A stretch of 64,000 bases of DNA from GCA-2770975 sp050248915 (GTDB lineage Bacteria > Cyanobacteriota > Sericytochromatia > UBA7694): contig JBFWRL010000001.1 in the NCBI GenBank assembly GCA_050248915.1, positions 1 to 64,000 on the forward strand. Direction: 5' to 3'. Positions 18,194 through 27,971 of the stretch are shown piece after piece. Made by a program: the position numbers and the translations under genes. How positions within the stretch are numbered: position 1 is the stretch's first letter; each line of letters opens with the position of its first letter. Under the pieces are notes generated by a model. That model made no database searches and had not been told where the DNA came from. It saw nothing but the letters and a program-made list of their open reading frames with translations.

Positions 18194-18937
18194 ATGACGC
18201 CAGATTTAGCCCCCTTCCATCCCCCTGTTTTAACCCCAGTGATAGCCTTGGATGGCCATGCCGGAGCCGGTAAAAGCACCGTAGCTGGAGAAGTGGCCCG
18301 TCGTTTGGGTTTTTGGCATGTCAATACGGGTCTGTTTTATCGTGCCGTGACCTGGAAAGCCCTCAGCGCGCATTATGATCTGGGGAACCAGGCCAGCGTT
18401 GAAGCCCTGGCCCAGGCCATTCAGATTGTCGTCAAAGAAGATGCCGAAGGCCAGCAACACGTCTGGGTCAATGGCCAAGAAATTACCTCAGAAATCCGCA
18501 CCCCAGAAATCAACCAACAGATCTCCTTGATCTCCTCTTTTGCCGGTGTGCGCGATGCAATCACCCGGCAATTGCGGCAGATTCAACACCCGCGCGGAAT
18601 CATTATGGATGGCAGAGATATTGGCACGGTGGTTTTCCCCGATGCCCAACTCAAGATCTTTTTAACCGCCTCGGTCGAGGAGCGTGCCCGCCGCCAATTG
18701 CAAGACGTTTTGGCCCAAGGCCAAAATAGCACCTTAGAGGAACTACAAACGGCCATTGCCCGCCGCGACAAACTCGACTCTGAGCGCACAGTGGCCCCAC
18801 TCAAACAGGCTCCCGATGCCATTCGGGTCGACTCCACAGGACTGGCACCGGGCCAAGTCATTGACCAGATTTTGACCCTTTGGACCCAAAGACAGCCCGC
18901 CACCCATGCTCAACCCCAATCAAAAACGCGCAGTTGA
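18194..18937 (+). CDS. cmk: Cytidylate kinase
   Basis: 247 residues. Phosphorylates CMP and dCMP using ATP. The P-loop GHAGAGKST is at 21-29. NTGLFYRAVTWKA, the substrate-binding region and the DGRDIGTVVFPDAQLKIFLTAS segment are typical of Cmk, as is the C-terminal RRDKLDSERTVAPLKQAPDA. An extra N-terminal 15 residues precede the usual start. No clear ribosome site is seen before the ATG. The 3' end overlaps pcrA by 32 nt, so the two are translationally linked. Confidence 0.95.
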   Translation: MTPDLAPFHPPVLTPVIALDGHAGAGKSTVAGEVARRLGFWHVNTGLFYRAVTWKALSAHYDLGNQASVEALAQAIQIVVKEDAEGQQHVWVNGQEITSEIRTPEINQQISLISSFAGVRDAITRQLRQIQHPRGIIMDGRDIGTVVFPDAQLKIFLTASVEERARRQLQDVLAQGQNSTLEELQTAIARRDKLDSERTVAPLKQAPDAIRVDSTGLAPGQVIDQILTLWTQRQPATHAQPQSKTRS

Positions 18938-21170
18938 ACACCCCGGTGGGCCGACACTTGTTCTGGCTGGGGCGGGCGCAGGCAAAACCAGCGTTTTAAC
19001 CCAGCGGGTGGCCCGGCTTTGCCAACGGGGCATTGAACCCAGCCGCATTTTGGTGGTCACTTTTACCAACAAAGCGGCCAAGGAGATGAAAGAGCGTCTG
19101 GCCAAACTCTTGGGCAAAGAGGTGGTCAAAGAGATTTGGGCGGGCACCTTTCACTCCATTTGCTGCCGAATTTTGCGCCAAGAAATAGCCCACCTGGATT
19201 TGGGTTACCAGACCAATTTTGCGATCTACGATCCCCGTGACCAAGAAAAAGCCATGGACCGTGTGATCCGCAGCCTCAACCTCGATCCCAAAGACTACAA
19301 ACCCTCCCAAATGTTACAGATGGTGGGCAAATTCAAAAATGCAGGCATCATGCCCAATGCCGTCTCGCCCAACGATGTCGACGATCCTTTTTTGATCCGG
19401 CTGTACCGCCAATACCAAATTTATCTGCGCCAAAACAACGCCCTCGACTTTGACGATCTGCTCTTTCTCAGTTTGCAGGTCTTAGAGCAAAACCCAGAGG
19501 TCTTGCTGCGCCTGCAAACCCGCTTTCAACATATTCTGGTGGATGAATACCAAGACACCAATACCGTACAGTTTGAGCTGATCAAACGCCTGGGAGAACA
19601 TTGGCGCAATGTCTTTGTGGTCGGTGATGTCGATCAGAGCATTTATTCTTTTCGCCATGCCAATTTCAGAATTATTCTCCGCTTTCAGCAAGACTACCCC
19701 GATGCAACGGTGATCAAACTTGAAGAAAATTACCGCTCCACAGGCCGCATTCTGGCCGCCGCCAATGATCTGATCAATTGTAACCGCGAGCGCTTCGAAA
19801 AAACCCTGATTGCGACCCGTGGGCCCGGAGAGCCAATTCGCTTTTACCAAGCCCCCAACGAAGATGAAGAGGCCGGCTTTATTGTCAAACAAATCCAGCG
19901 CCTGCAAGAGCAGCAAGAGCTCAAATGGGGCGATTTTGCGATTCTCTACCGCACCAATGTACAATCGCGCCTGTTTGAACAGAAACTGGTTCAGGCCCGC
20001 ATGCCTTACCATGTGGTGGGGGGATTTCGCTTTTATGACCGCCGCGAGATCAAAGACCTGCTCGGCTACCTCTCTGTTTTGTCAAACCCCCAGGACAGCA
20101 TCAGCCTGCGCCGGATTATCAACACCCCCAAACGCGGTCTGGGCCCCAAAGCCCTGGAGACACTGGAAACCTTTGCCACCTTTGAAGGGCGGGGCTTAAC
20201 CCTCTGGGAAGCAATTCAAGAATCCTCGGTAACCGACCAACTTGGCAGCAAAAATCAAGAGGCCCTGCAAGAGTTTACCCAAACCCTCCTGCGCTTGCGC
20301 AAGAGCCCTTTGCCTGTGGCTGAATTGTTGGAGCGGGTCTATGTCGAAAGTGGCTACAAGGCCGAAATCGAAGCCGAACCCGACGAAAAACAGCGCCAGA
20401 ATCGCAACGAAAATGTGCAGGCCCTGATCCAGGCCGCCATTGACTTTGAGGAAAAAAGCAAAGATGCCACCAACTTACAAAAATTTCTCGAAGAGGTGGC
20501 CCTGTTTTCGGACTCAGACAGCAAAGATGAAACCAAAACCGTCAAGCTCATGACCGTACACAGTGCCAAAGGCCTGGAGTTTCCGGTGGTCTTTGTGCCC
20601 GGCGTCGAAGAGGGGATTTTCCCCCATGTGCGCTCGATCTACGATGGCGAGCAGGCGATCGAAGAAGAGCGCCGCCTGATGTATGTGGCCATGACCCGTG
20701 CCCGCAACCACCTGTTTTTGATCCACACCGCCAACCGCCGCAATAAACGCGCCACGATCTCCAATCGCATCTCACGTTTTATGGTTGAAATTCACCAGCA
20801 TATCCAAATTCCGGGCAATTTGATGGTGGCTTTTCGCAACCACGAATACGAGCAGCGCCTCAAAAAAATGAACAACAAGACCTTCGCTGACTTGCCGCCG
20901 GTAGAGGGCACCCGCCCAATGCCGACGCCCAGCCGGGTGGCCCCAAATCTCTCCAGCACAAACTTGGCTTCCCCACGCCCAGCGCAAACCGCCCAAGCAA
21001 CCGCCCCTTCAGCCTTGCGGCCCGCCCTGCAAGCGGGAGATCGGGTGCGCCACCCCCAATGGGGGCACGGTGAGGTGCAAAAGGTGATTCGCAGTTTGGC
21101 CAGTATTTCTTTTGAGGGGCAATTGCGCACCCTCGACTTAAATGTTGCACCCCTGGAAAAAATGCCTTAG
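18906..21170 (+). CDS. pcrA: UvrD/PcrA superfamily 1 DNA helicase
   Basis: 754 residues. 3'-5' helicase for repair and removal of nucleoprotein blocks. Motif I is AGAGAGKTS near 22-29, motif II VDEYQDTN near 219, motif III GDVDQSIYSFR, motif IV-VI AKGLEFPVVFVPGVEEG and MYVAMTRAR. The C-terminal DRVRHPQWGHGEV segment is the Tudor-like RNA-polymerase-binding domain of PcrA/UvrD. Length and order match PcrA. It begins inside the end of cmk. Its stop shares the tetranucleotide TTAG with the stop of the opposing kinase gene. Confidence 0.95.
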   Translation: MLNPNQKRAVEHPGGPTLVLAGAGAGKTSVLTQRVARLCQRGIEPSRILVVTFTNKAAKEMKERLAKLLGKEVVKEIWAGTFHSICCRILRQEIAHLDLGYQTNFAIYDPRDQEKAMDRVIRSLNLDPKDYKPSQMLQMVGKFKNAGIMPNAVSPNDVDDPFLIRLYRQYQIYLRQNNALDFDDLLFLSLQVLEQNPEVLLRLQTRFQHILVDEYQDTNTVQFELIKRLGEHWRNVFVVGDVDQSIYSFRHANFRIILRFQQDYPDATVIKLEENYRSTGRILAAANDLINCNRERFEKTLIATRGPGEPIRFYQAPNEDEEAGFIVKQIQRLQEQQELKWGDFAILYRTNVQSRLFEQKLVQARMPYHVVGGFRFYDRREIKDLLGYLSVLSNPQDSISLRRIINTPKRGLGPKALETLETFATFEGRGLTLWEAIQESSVTDQLGSKNQEALQEFTQTLLRLRKSPLPVAELLERVYVESGYKAEIEAEPDEKQRQNRNENVQALIQAAIDFEEKSKDATNLQKFLEEVALFSDSDSKDETKTVKLMTVHSAKGLEFPVVFVPGVEEGIFPHVRSIYDGEQAIEEERRLMYVAMTRARNHLFLIHTANRRNKRATISNRISRFMVEIHQHIQIPGNLMVAFRNHEYEQRLKKMNNKTFADLPPVEGTRPMPTPSRVAPNLSSTNLASPRPAQTAQATAPSALRPALQAGDRVRHPQWGHGEVQKVIRSLASISFEGQLRTLDLNVAPLEKMP

Positions 21171-23425
21171 TTTTCTCCCGAACCCGCATCGGTCTGCCAA
21201 CATGCCACGATCTGCGCAACCAAACGATTGACCTGCTCAATTTCAAATTGCTGCAGGGCCTGCGCCAATTCTTGGCCCAAATCCTGTACAAGTGGAACTT
21301 GGTGCTGAAGCCCCCAGCTTTGGGCTTCGTCAGCAAAGCGGCGAATCAGCTTGAGATTGCGTTTCTTTTGAATTTGACGATAGAGCGGCTCCAATTGCAC
21401 TTTGAGTTGCCCTTGATGGTCTGGGCTCAGCGTTTGGGAGAGCGACTTGGAAGGCACCGGCTCAGGTTCAGGCAAAAAGAGCCCCTGCCCACCCTCAGTC
21501 TCTTGGGCGTTTAAAACCAAGACAAACGAGCTGCCCTGGCCGGGTGTACTCTGCACATCGATCCGGCCCCCCATCAATTGAGCCAATCGGCGACAAATTG
21601 CCAAGCCCAAACCCGTTCCCCCGTATTTGCGTGTGCTTTGGCCATCTTGTTGGTGAAAGGGCTCAAAGATCAGGCTTTGGGCCGCCAAGGGAATGCCAAC
21701 GCCCGAGTCTTGCACTTGCCAAGCCAATTCCCATTCTCCTTCAGTCAGCAAACGCCCAGTTACACGCAAGGTAATCTGCCCCCGCTCGGTAAACTTCACC
21801 GCATTGCCGAGCAGGTTGAGCAAAATCTGACGCACCCGGAGTTCGTCCAAATACAAAAAAGAAGGCAACTCAGGTGCCACGACCAAGTGCCATTCCAAGC
21901 CCTTGTTTTGAATCGGCAGAGAAAACAGACCCGACAATTCCCTGCAAAGTTGCCTCAGGTCACAGGGATTCAACTCCAGAGAGAGTTTTCCGGCCTCCAC
22001 CTTGGAGAGGTCTAAGAGATCATTTAAAAGGCCCAAAAGCGATTTTCCGCCCGAATGAATGGCTTCGAGATAACTGAGTTGCTGTGGATCGGTTAGATCT
22101 TCTTCGAGCAATTCGCTAAAGCCCATCACGGCATTGAGCGGGGTGCGGATCTCATGGGAGAGGTTGGCCAAAAACTGAGACTTAAGCCGGCTGGCCTCTT
22201 CGGCCTGCTCCTTGGCGGTTTGTAACTCAGCTTGGCTCGCCAGAGAGGCACTTAATTCAGCCGCAACCTGCACTTGCTGTTGATAGATATTTAAAAAGCG
22301 CTGCAATAAAACCAATAGAAGCGCCAAGACAAACATCAAACAGCCCCAGGGATAGAGCTGCAGCAAAAGCGGAAGTCTAAAAATGGCCACAAATAAATCG
22401 TGCAAAGAGGCCCCCGCAAAGACCCACATGCCCATACCCACCACCTGGGTAGAGGCATCCAGGCTCCGCCAGAAACGCAGCAAAACAACACTCAACCCCA
22501 ATAAACCCAACATAGCCAAGCTCTGAAAAGGCAAAACGGTTTGCATCAGGGGAAAACCAAAAAAAACAGCCAGCAGACTGCCTCCGGCAAAAGTGAAATG
22601 CGACCAGGCCAAGTACTGAAGTGGGCCCTGCAAGGGAGACAGCCCCGAGAGATGGCGAATGAAGAGATAAACACAACCCGGCATAAAATACAGGGCAAAG
22701 AGCGAGAGGGGAGTCATCCAGCCCGGTTGGCGCAACCAAATTGCGGTTAAGTCTGACTCACAGAGGGTATACAAACCCAACAAGAAACAAAACAGGCCAA
22801 AGAGCACAGAGAGCAAACGGGCGGGTAAAAACAGCCCAAATCCCAGGCCGAAGAGGCCAATCAAGCTGAACAGACAGCCCAGCATAAAACTCCCCAAACT
22901 CTGGTGGAGCAATTGCAAAAACAATTGTCCCTGAGAGGCAAAATAGACCTCTGACATCATGCCAATAAAGCGGTGCTCTGAGTGCAAACGAAAATGCAAG
23001 GTTTGTGAGACCACGTCTTTGGGCAAAGTGATCAAATGCCAAGTATAGCCATTAAAACGTGCAGGCGCTGTTTGCAGATCGCCAAAAGAATAAATCCGCT
23101 GCTGACCTTGATAAACCTCAAAATTCTGATTCAAACGGCGAATCAACACACTGGGTGCAGATAATTGGTGAGGTGGAAGCTGAATTTTTAGCCACAGGTC
23201 TTTGCCACTCTCACGGGTTAAAAACTGCAATTGGCGGGCTTTGTGCCAGGTGGCGGGTGGGGTCTGAGCCGCAGAAAAAGCGTATTCCCACTGTTGGGGG
23301 GCCAAAACAAAGACATGTTGTGCCGAAAAGCGCTGAAGCAAGAAATGGCCTGTGCCGACCAACAAACCTGTGAGCAGAACCAAGATCCCATAGAAGCGAG
23401 GCAGAGAGTAAGAGCGCATCGTCAT
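21167..23425 (-). CDS. 7TM sensor histidine kinase
   Basis: 752 residues. An N-terminal anchor (10-30) and a periplasmic beta-rich domain (40-190, 7TMR-DISM type) precede seven hydrophobic segments (about 190-385). A coiled coil, HisKA with H424 (NLSHEIRTPLNAVMGF) and a HATPase with NAVKFT, DSGVGIP and GGTGLGLA follow. After the ATPase there is a helical tail of about 110 residues that resembles neither a receiver nor a canonical Hpt domain. Start 23425 has AAGGAG five bases upstream; a longer frame from 23632 would overlap cysE without a ribosome site. The ligand is unknown; the 7TMR-DISM extracellular fold often binds carbohydrates. Confidence 0.88.
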   Translation of the reverse strand: MTMRSYSLPRFYGILVLLTGLLVGTGHFLLQRFSAQHVFVLAPQQWEYAFSAAQTPPATWHKARQLQFLTRESGKDLWLKIQLPPHQLSAPSVLIRRLNQNFEVYQGQQRIYSFGDLQTAPARFNGYTWHLITLPKDVVSQTLHFRLHSEHRFIGMMSEVYFASQGQLFLQLLHQSLGSFMLGCLFSLIGLFGLGFGLFLPARLLSVLFGLFCFLLGLYTLCESDLTAIWLRQPGWMTPLSLFALYFMPGCVYLFIRHLSGLSPLQGPLQYLAWSHFTFAGGSLLAVFFGFPLMQTVLPFQSLAMLGLLGLSVVLLRFWRSLDASTQVVGMGMWVFAGASLHDLFVAIFRLPLLLQLYPWGCLMFVLALLLVLLQRFLNIYQQQVQVAAELSASLASQAELQTAKEQAEEASRLKSQFLANLSHEIRTPLNAVMGFSELLEEDLTDPQQLSYLEAIHSGGKSLLGLLNDLLDLSKVEAGKLSLELNPCDLRQLCRELSGLFSLPIQNKGLEWHLVVAPELPSFLYLDELRVRQILLNLLGNAVKFTERGQITLRVTGRLLTEGEWELAWQVQDSGVGIPLAAQSLIFEPFHQQDGQSTRKYGGTGLGLAICRRLAQLMGGRIDVQSTPGQGSSFVLVLNAQETEGGQGLFLPEPEPVPSKSLSQTLSPDHQGQLKVQLEPLYRQIQKKRNLKLIRRFADEAQSWGLQHQVPLVQDLGQELAQALQQFEIEQVNRLVAQIVACWQTDAGSGEN

Positions 23426-23535
23426 CCCCACTCCTTCCTGTCTCTGCAGATTTTGAGTTTCAATGGGCTTGCTGCCAGAGCCCTGGCAATTGTTTAATAA
23501 TAGGTGCCCACCCTTGATCTTCAGGCAGGAAAACC

Positions 23536-24432
23536 GTGAACGTTCCCACAAACGCCCAAAATGCGACAGAACCCCAATCCGAAATCCAAGATTCACCGCT
23601 AAGCAGCAGTATAACAGGATCTCCAAGCTCACTGCAGCAACTCATTCAGAACTTTCATCAGGCCCACGCCCCCCTGCGGGTTGTGTCTTCGCTCAAAGCC
23701 CAACACTGGATTCACAGTCTCTTGGGCCTGCTCTTTCCCCATTTGAGCGTTTTTCCCGGCAAGCCCGTTGATATCCTGCGTCAAAGCCAAGAATTAGAAA
23801 CCGAACTCACAACCCTGCTTGAAGTTGTGGCCGGCGATCTCACGCTGGCCCCCTCAGAACTGGCCCAGGCCTATTTCAGCGAAGATTTGCCCCAAATTTA
23901 CCTGACCTTGCAGCAAGATGGCCGCTGCATGCTGGCCGGGGATCCTGCCGCCGTCAGTTTGGATGAGGTCTACCAGACCTATCCCGGTTTTTTGGCGGTG
24001 GCGATCTACCGCTTGGCCCATGGCTTGCACCTGCGCCAAATCCCCCTTTTGCCAAGGCTTTTAACCGAATACAGCCACCGCCTGACGGGGGTCGATATTC
24101 ATCCGGGCGCCAAAATTGGCCCCTCCCTGTGCATTGATCACGGCACAGGGATTGTGATTGGCGAGACCAGCGAGATCGGGGCCTGCGTCAAACTCTATCA
24201 AGGCGTGACATTGGGGGCACTCAGTGTCGAGAAAAACATGGCCCAGACCAAACGCCACCCCAGCATTCAAGACCGGGTGGTGATCTATGCTGGTGCCACC
24301 ATTTTGGGGGGCGAAACTGTGATCGGCCACGACAGTGTCATTGGCGGCAATGTCTGGCTGACGCGCAGCATTGAGCCCTTTTCACGGGTCTACCAAACCA
24401 GCGAGGTGCGCGTCCAGCGCAAAGCAGAATAG
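23536..24432 (+). CDS. cysE: Serine O-acetyltransferase
   Basis: 298 residues. Makes O-acetylserine from serine and acetyl-CoA, the first step of cysteine synthesis. The C-terminal half is a left-handed beta helix with IDHGTGIVIGETSEIGACVKLYQGVTLGA and KRHPSIQDRVVIYAGATILGG, characteristic of CysE. The N-terminal helical domain carries an extra 40 or so Ser/Gln-rich residues. The start is GTG with AGGA upstream; it is divergent from the 7TM kinase. Cysteine supply may matter for the cysteine-rich proteins encoded nearby, but that is speculative. Confidence 0.93.
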   Translation: MNVPTNAQNATEPQSEIQDSPLSSSITGSPSSLQQLIQNFHQAHAPLRVVSSLKAQHWIHSLLGLLFPHLSVFPGKPVDILRQSQELETELTTLLEVVAGDLTLAPSELAQAYFSEDLPQIYLTLQQDGRCMLAGDPAAVSLDEVYQTYPGFLAVAIYRLAHGLHLRQIPLLPRLLTEYSHRLTGVDIHPGAKIGPSLCIDHGTGIVIGETSEIGACVKLYQGVTLGALSVEKNMAQTKRHPSIQDRVVIYAGATILGGETVIGHDSVIGGNVWLTRSIEPFSRVYQTSEVRVQRKAE

Positions 24433-24439
24433 GGCTGTG

Positions 24440-25774
24440 TTAGCGCCGACGCACAGGTGGGGTAAAGCCGCTGATCAGGGTCTGCAGGGTCTGCTCATAA
24501 CTCACACCGGTTTCAATGCTCTGCTTGAGAAAATCGAGAATGTCTTCGTAGCGCGCGATCGCTTCGTCGATGCGTTTATTGCTGCCGGGACTGTAAGCCC
24601 CAATGCTGATCAAATCCTCGGCCTCGCGCCAAGTCGCCAATAATTCACGCAGATAGCCAGCAGCCAGCTTTTGTGCGGGGGTGGCCAATTCCAAGGCCAA
24701 GCGACTGATACTCTGCAAAATATCAATGGCGGGATAGTGATTGCGGCTCGCCAACTCCCGCGAGAGCACGATATGCCCGTCCAGAATCCCGCGTACAGTA
24801 TCCGCAATCGGCTCGTTGTGATCATCCCCTTCGACCAAGATCGTGTAGAGGGCCGTGATCGTGCCCCGATCTGAAGTGCCTGAGCGCTCAAGCAAACGGG
24901 GCAAGAGGCCATAAACCGAGGGCGGATAACCCCGTGTCGCAGGCGGTTCACCAATTGCCAAGCCAATTTCGCGCCGAGCCATGGCAAAACGGGTGATCGA
25001 GTCCATCATCAGCAGCACGTCTTGCTGCTGATCGCGAAAATATTCGGCAATGGCTGTGGCGGCAAACGCCCCTTTGATGCGCAAAAGAGCCGGTTGGTCG
25101 GAGGTCACCACCACCAACACGGAGCGTTTGAGCCCCTCTTCGCCCAAATCGTTTTCAATAAAATCACGCACCTCGCGCCCCCGCTCCCCGATCAGGCCAA
25201 TCACATTGACGTCGGCATTGGTATACCGGGCCACCATCCCCAAAAGTGTGCTTTTGCCCACCCCCGAACCCGAAAAAATACCCAAGCGCTGGCCCCGGCC
25301 ACAGGTCAAAAGGGCGTCGAGGGCCTTGATACCCAGTCCCAGGGGTTGGGTAATGCGCTGGCGCAGCATGGGATTGGGTGGGCTGGCATCGAGCAGATAG
25401 CGGTGGTGTGTTAAAGGGGGCGGCTTCCCATCCAGCGGATTGCCCAAAGGATCAATGACACGTCCCAGCAATTCTGGTCCCACAGGCACCATCTGGGGAA
25501 TACCTGTGGCAACCACCTCACTGCCGGCGCGAATTCCCTGCACCTCATCCAAGGGCATAAGCAGCACGGTGCTGCCGCGAAAGCCCACCACTTCGGCACG
25601 GGCGATTTGTTCGCCACAGTGAATTTTACACAATTCCCCCAAATGCACCGCAGGGCCTTCGGCTTCAATCACCGCGCCAATCACCTGGGTCACCCAGCCT
25701 TTGTGCAAAACAGGATCGACCTGTTCCAAAACGTGGCGATAGGGCTCCAAATTGAGCTGACGCGGGTGTTCCAT
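24440..25774 (-). CDS. fliI: FliI/SctN-type export ATPase
   Basis: 444 residues. Hexameric ATPase that drives flagellar or type III protein export. Walker A GSGVGKST at about 169-176, Walker B VLLMMDSITRFAMARREI, and GEPPATRGYPPSVYGLLPRLLERSG, which separates FliI/YscN from F-type beta subunits. The C-terminal part is complete. The chosen ATG at 25774 forms an ATGA overlap with the upstream TPR gene; the frame extends further upstream only inside that gene. No other flagellar or type III secretion gene is in the window, so the system it serves is elsewhere or absent. Confidence 0.85.
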   Translation of the reverse strand: MEHPRQLNLEPYRHVLEQVDPVLHKGWVTQVIGAVIEAEGPAVHLGELCKIHCGEQIARAEVVGFRGSTVLLMPLDEVQGIRAGSEVVATGIPQMVPVGPELLGRVIDPLGNPLDGKPPPLTHHRYLLDASPPNPMLRQRITQPLGLGIKALDALLTCGRGQRLGIFSGSGVGKSTLLGMVARYTNADVNVIGLIGERGREVRDFIENDLGEEGLKRSVLVVVTSDQPALLRIKGAFAATAIAEYFRDQQQDVLLMMDSITRFAMARREIGLAIGEPPATRGYPPSVYGLLPRLLERSGTSDRGTITALYTILVEGDDHNEPIADTVRGILDGHIVLSRELASRNHYPAIDILQSISRLALELATPAQKLAAGYLRELLATWREAEDLISIGAYSPGSNKRIDEAIARYEDILDFLKQSIETGVSYEQTLQTLISGFTPPVRRR

Positions 25775-27345
25775 CAGTTTTTTTTCGGTGCGGGCGTCAG
25801 GTTTTTTAACAATTCCCCCAGCGCAGTGGCATCGGCGGCGGCGGGGTTTTGCTGCAAATAGCGCTTGAGTGCGTTGTGGGCCTTGGATTTTTGTCCCTGT
25901 TTGAGCCAAGCCAAGCCCAGGTATTTTGTAATTTCACTCTGGGTGGGGGCCTGTTTTTGGGCCTGTTCGAGCCAGCCAATGGCCAGAGCCCCCTGGCCCT
26001 GCTGTGAGGCCAAAATACCTGCCACAACCAAGGTTTGAGTATCACGGGGATGGGTTTTGAGATAGGTTTCAAGGTATTTTAGGGCCTCTCCGGCGCGGCC
26101 CTGACGCGAAAGCCAAAGCGCCGCTTCGGGCAAAGCCTCTGCAGGTGGGGGGGCCAGCGCAAAGGCCTGGGCAAAAAAGGCCTCAGATTTGGCTCTTTGA
26201 CCATTTAAATGCGCCAATTTGCCCAACAGATGCAAGATCGGCGCTCCGACCGATTCAGACTCCGCCAAAGGTGCGAGCAGGGCCCAGGCCTCAGCACGGT
26301 GATTCAGCTTCAATTCCCAATGCACCAATTGCAACCGGGCCGTTTCATCTTCGGGCCGAAAACGCAAATAGTCGCGCAAGAGCGCAGCCAATGGCTCCCC
26401 CCGATTTTGCGCACTCAAGACCTGTACCAGCAAAAGCCGAGCGGGATCATGTTCGGGACGCAGCCACAGCACATGGTATAAATCTGCTTCGGCTCCCGCC
26501 AGATTTTTGGCCCGGATCGCCAGCCGGGCACGTTCATAATAAGCGGCAGCATGATGGGGGTCTTGCTGAATAACCAGATCAAGATCAACTTGGGCCCCGC
26601 GCCAATTCTGAGCCCCGAGATAGACCCGGGCCCGCCGAAAAGCGGCAGGGGCACAGCTGGGATAGCTCTTTAATAATTGGTTATAGGCCCCCAAGGCAGC
26701 TCCTGTTTGGCCCTGTTCTTCGCGGGCCACCGCCTGCCGATACGCAGCCAGAGCGGCTGCGGGCGCAAAAGCGGGTGAATCAGGTGGGGGCAAGGCTTGC
26801 AGGGCTTTTTCCAGGGCGGGCTCACGTTTAAGCACCAGGGCCCGCTGCCAGGCTGCCCGAGCGGCGGCAAAAGCGGAGGGAGAAGAGCTCAATTGCGCTT
26901 CTTGCCACTCCAATTGCCCCAAATTGAACCACAACTCGCGGGCCAAGGGGCGCAGGCGCAAAGCCTGGGTATACAAATTGCGCGCAGCCGCACTGTCTTC
27001 CAGTTGAATAAACGCCAGACCGAGATGGTTGAGAGCAAAGAGGTGATCGGGTGACAGTTCCAGGGCTTTTTGCAAATGGCTGCGGGCCAATAGGGCCTCC
27101 CCGCTGAGCAAGGCGGCAGTGCCAACTTGATAGTGCAACTCAGCACTGTCTGGATTTTCGGCCAGCAGCTGCAAGTAAAGGGCCAAAGCTTGAGAATAGG
27201 CCTTGGCCTGATAAGCGGCTTGGGCCTGTTCTGGCAAGGTCAGGTCGGCAGCCCAACCAGGCAGAGACAAACCCAGTGCCGAAAAGGTCAAGAGAGCTGC
27301 GCAGATTGTTTTGAAAGGGGTGTAAAGGCGCTTCATTTTAGTCAT
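25774..27345 (-). CDS. Exported TPR-repeat protein
   Basis: 523 residues. A signal peptide (about 1-31, ending LSLPGWA) is followed by roughly ten tetratricopeptide repeats covering most of the chain, for example SAELHYQVGTAALLSGEAL and HLFALNHLGLAFIQLEDSA. TPR arrays bind partner proteins in periplasmic or outer-membrane assemblies. The start at 27345 has AAGAGAAAC upstream. It is translationally coupled to the FliI-type ATPase, which hints at a shared secretion or surface function, though a periplasmic TPR protein is not a standard flagellar component. Confidence 0.85.
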   Translation of the reverse strand: MTKMKRLYTPFKTICAALLTFSALGLSLPGWAADLTLPEQAQAAYQAKAYSQALALYLQLLAENPDSAELHYQVGTAALLSGEALLARSHLQKALELSPDHLFALNHLGLAFIQLEDSAAARNLYTQALRLRPLARELWFNLGQLEWQEAQLSSSPSAFAAARAAWQRALVLKREPALEKALQALPPPDSPAFAPAAALAAYRQAVAREEQGQTGAALGAYNQLLKSYPSCAPAAFRRARVYLGAQNWRGAQVDLDLVIQQDPHHAAAYYERARLAIRAKNLAGAEADLYHVLWLRPEHDPARLLLVQVLSAQNRGEPLAALLRDYLRFRPEDETARLQLVHWELKLNHRAEAWALLAPLAESESVGAPILHLLGKLAHLNGQRAKSEAFFAQAFALAPPPAEALPEAALWLSRQGRAGEALKYLETYLKTHPRDTQTLVVAGILASQQGQGALAIGWLEQAQKQAPTQSEITKYLGLAWLKQGQKSKAHNALKRYLQQNPAAADATALGELLKNLTPAPKKN

Positions 27346-27465
27346 AAGTTTCTCTTTGCAGTTTAACGGTCTCGATGTCTTCAGGCAACCAGGGATTGGC
27401 ATTTCTCAAGGAGATTGTTATGATCGATGCGTCTGAATTTAATTCAACCCAGCGGAGTAAACAAG

Positions 27466-27963
27466 ATGATTCAATTGCAAAACCCCCTGCCCAAAGTACG
27501 TTTGGCCATCGGCGCACTCAGCCTGGCAGGCTTGTTTTTGATGAGCCAAGCCCAGGCTGGCATTGTCAAAATAGACCCCGATGCCAAGGCCGTAGAGGTC
27601 ATCAACCAAACCCTAACCGCCCTCGAAACGGCCAACGAAGCCAGCCGCATTCAAATGCTCGAAAAACTCCTGCACAAAAGTATGCTGGGGCCCGGCGGCA
27701 AAGGTCTCGATCCGAGTGTGCAGCGCTTTTCGTATAAAAAAGCGGTTCAAAACGCCCAGTTTTATAAAAACCCTGTTGAGATTTACGAAGTGCATCAGGG
27801 CAATGTCTCAACGGTGGGATTTAAAACCACAGCGGAGAAGGGCCGCCGAGACAAATATTTTATTCAGAAAAAAGAAGGTGTGGCTGGCCGCCCCGCCCCT
27901 GTACATATTTTCTGGCCCGACAACGGCTCAGCCCCCAAAGTTCTGGATTTTGGCAGCCTTTAA
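27466..27963 (+). CDS. Exported hypothetical protein
   Basis: 165 residues. A typical signal peptide runs to about residue 28 (SLAGLFLMSQAQA, then GIVK). The mature part is a small alpha/beta domain with VEIYEVHQGNVSTVGFKTTAEKGRRDKYFI, not matched to a family. Start 27466 has GGAG eight bases upstream. An in-frame ATG at 27427 would add 13 residues before the signal. A second, out-of-frame ATG at 27420 sits behind AAGGAG and could be a short leader ORF. The gene is 8 nt before cmoB and probably shares its transcript. Confidence 0.75.
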   Translation: MIQLQNPLPKVRLAIGALSLAGLFLMSQAQAGIVKIDPDAKAVEVINQTLTALETANEASRIQMLEKLLHKSMLGPGGKGLDPSVQRFSYKKAVQNAQFYKNPVEIYEVHQGNVSTVGFKTTAEKGRRDKYFIQKKEGVAGRPAPVHIFWPDNGSAPKVLDFGSL

Positions 27964-27971
27964 ACCCAGCG

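Noticed and set aside
23426..23632. 69-residue N-terminal extension of the 7TM kinase
   Set aside because: It would overlap the cysE start and has no ribosome site, whereas ATG 23425 follows AAGGAG.
27375..27737. 120-aa frame overlapping the exported protein gene
   Set aside because: Out of frame with the signal-peptide gene. A short leader ORF from ATG 27420 behind AAGGAG remains possible, but the long Arg/Pro/Gln-rich tail is not credible.
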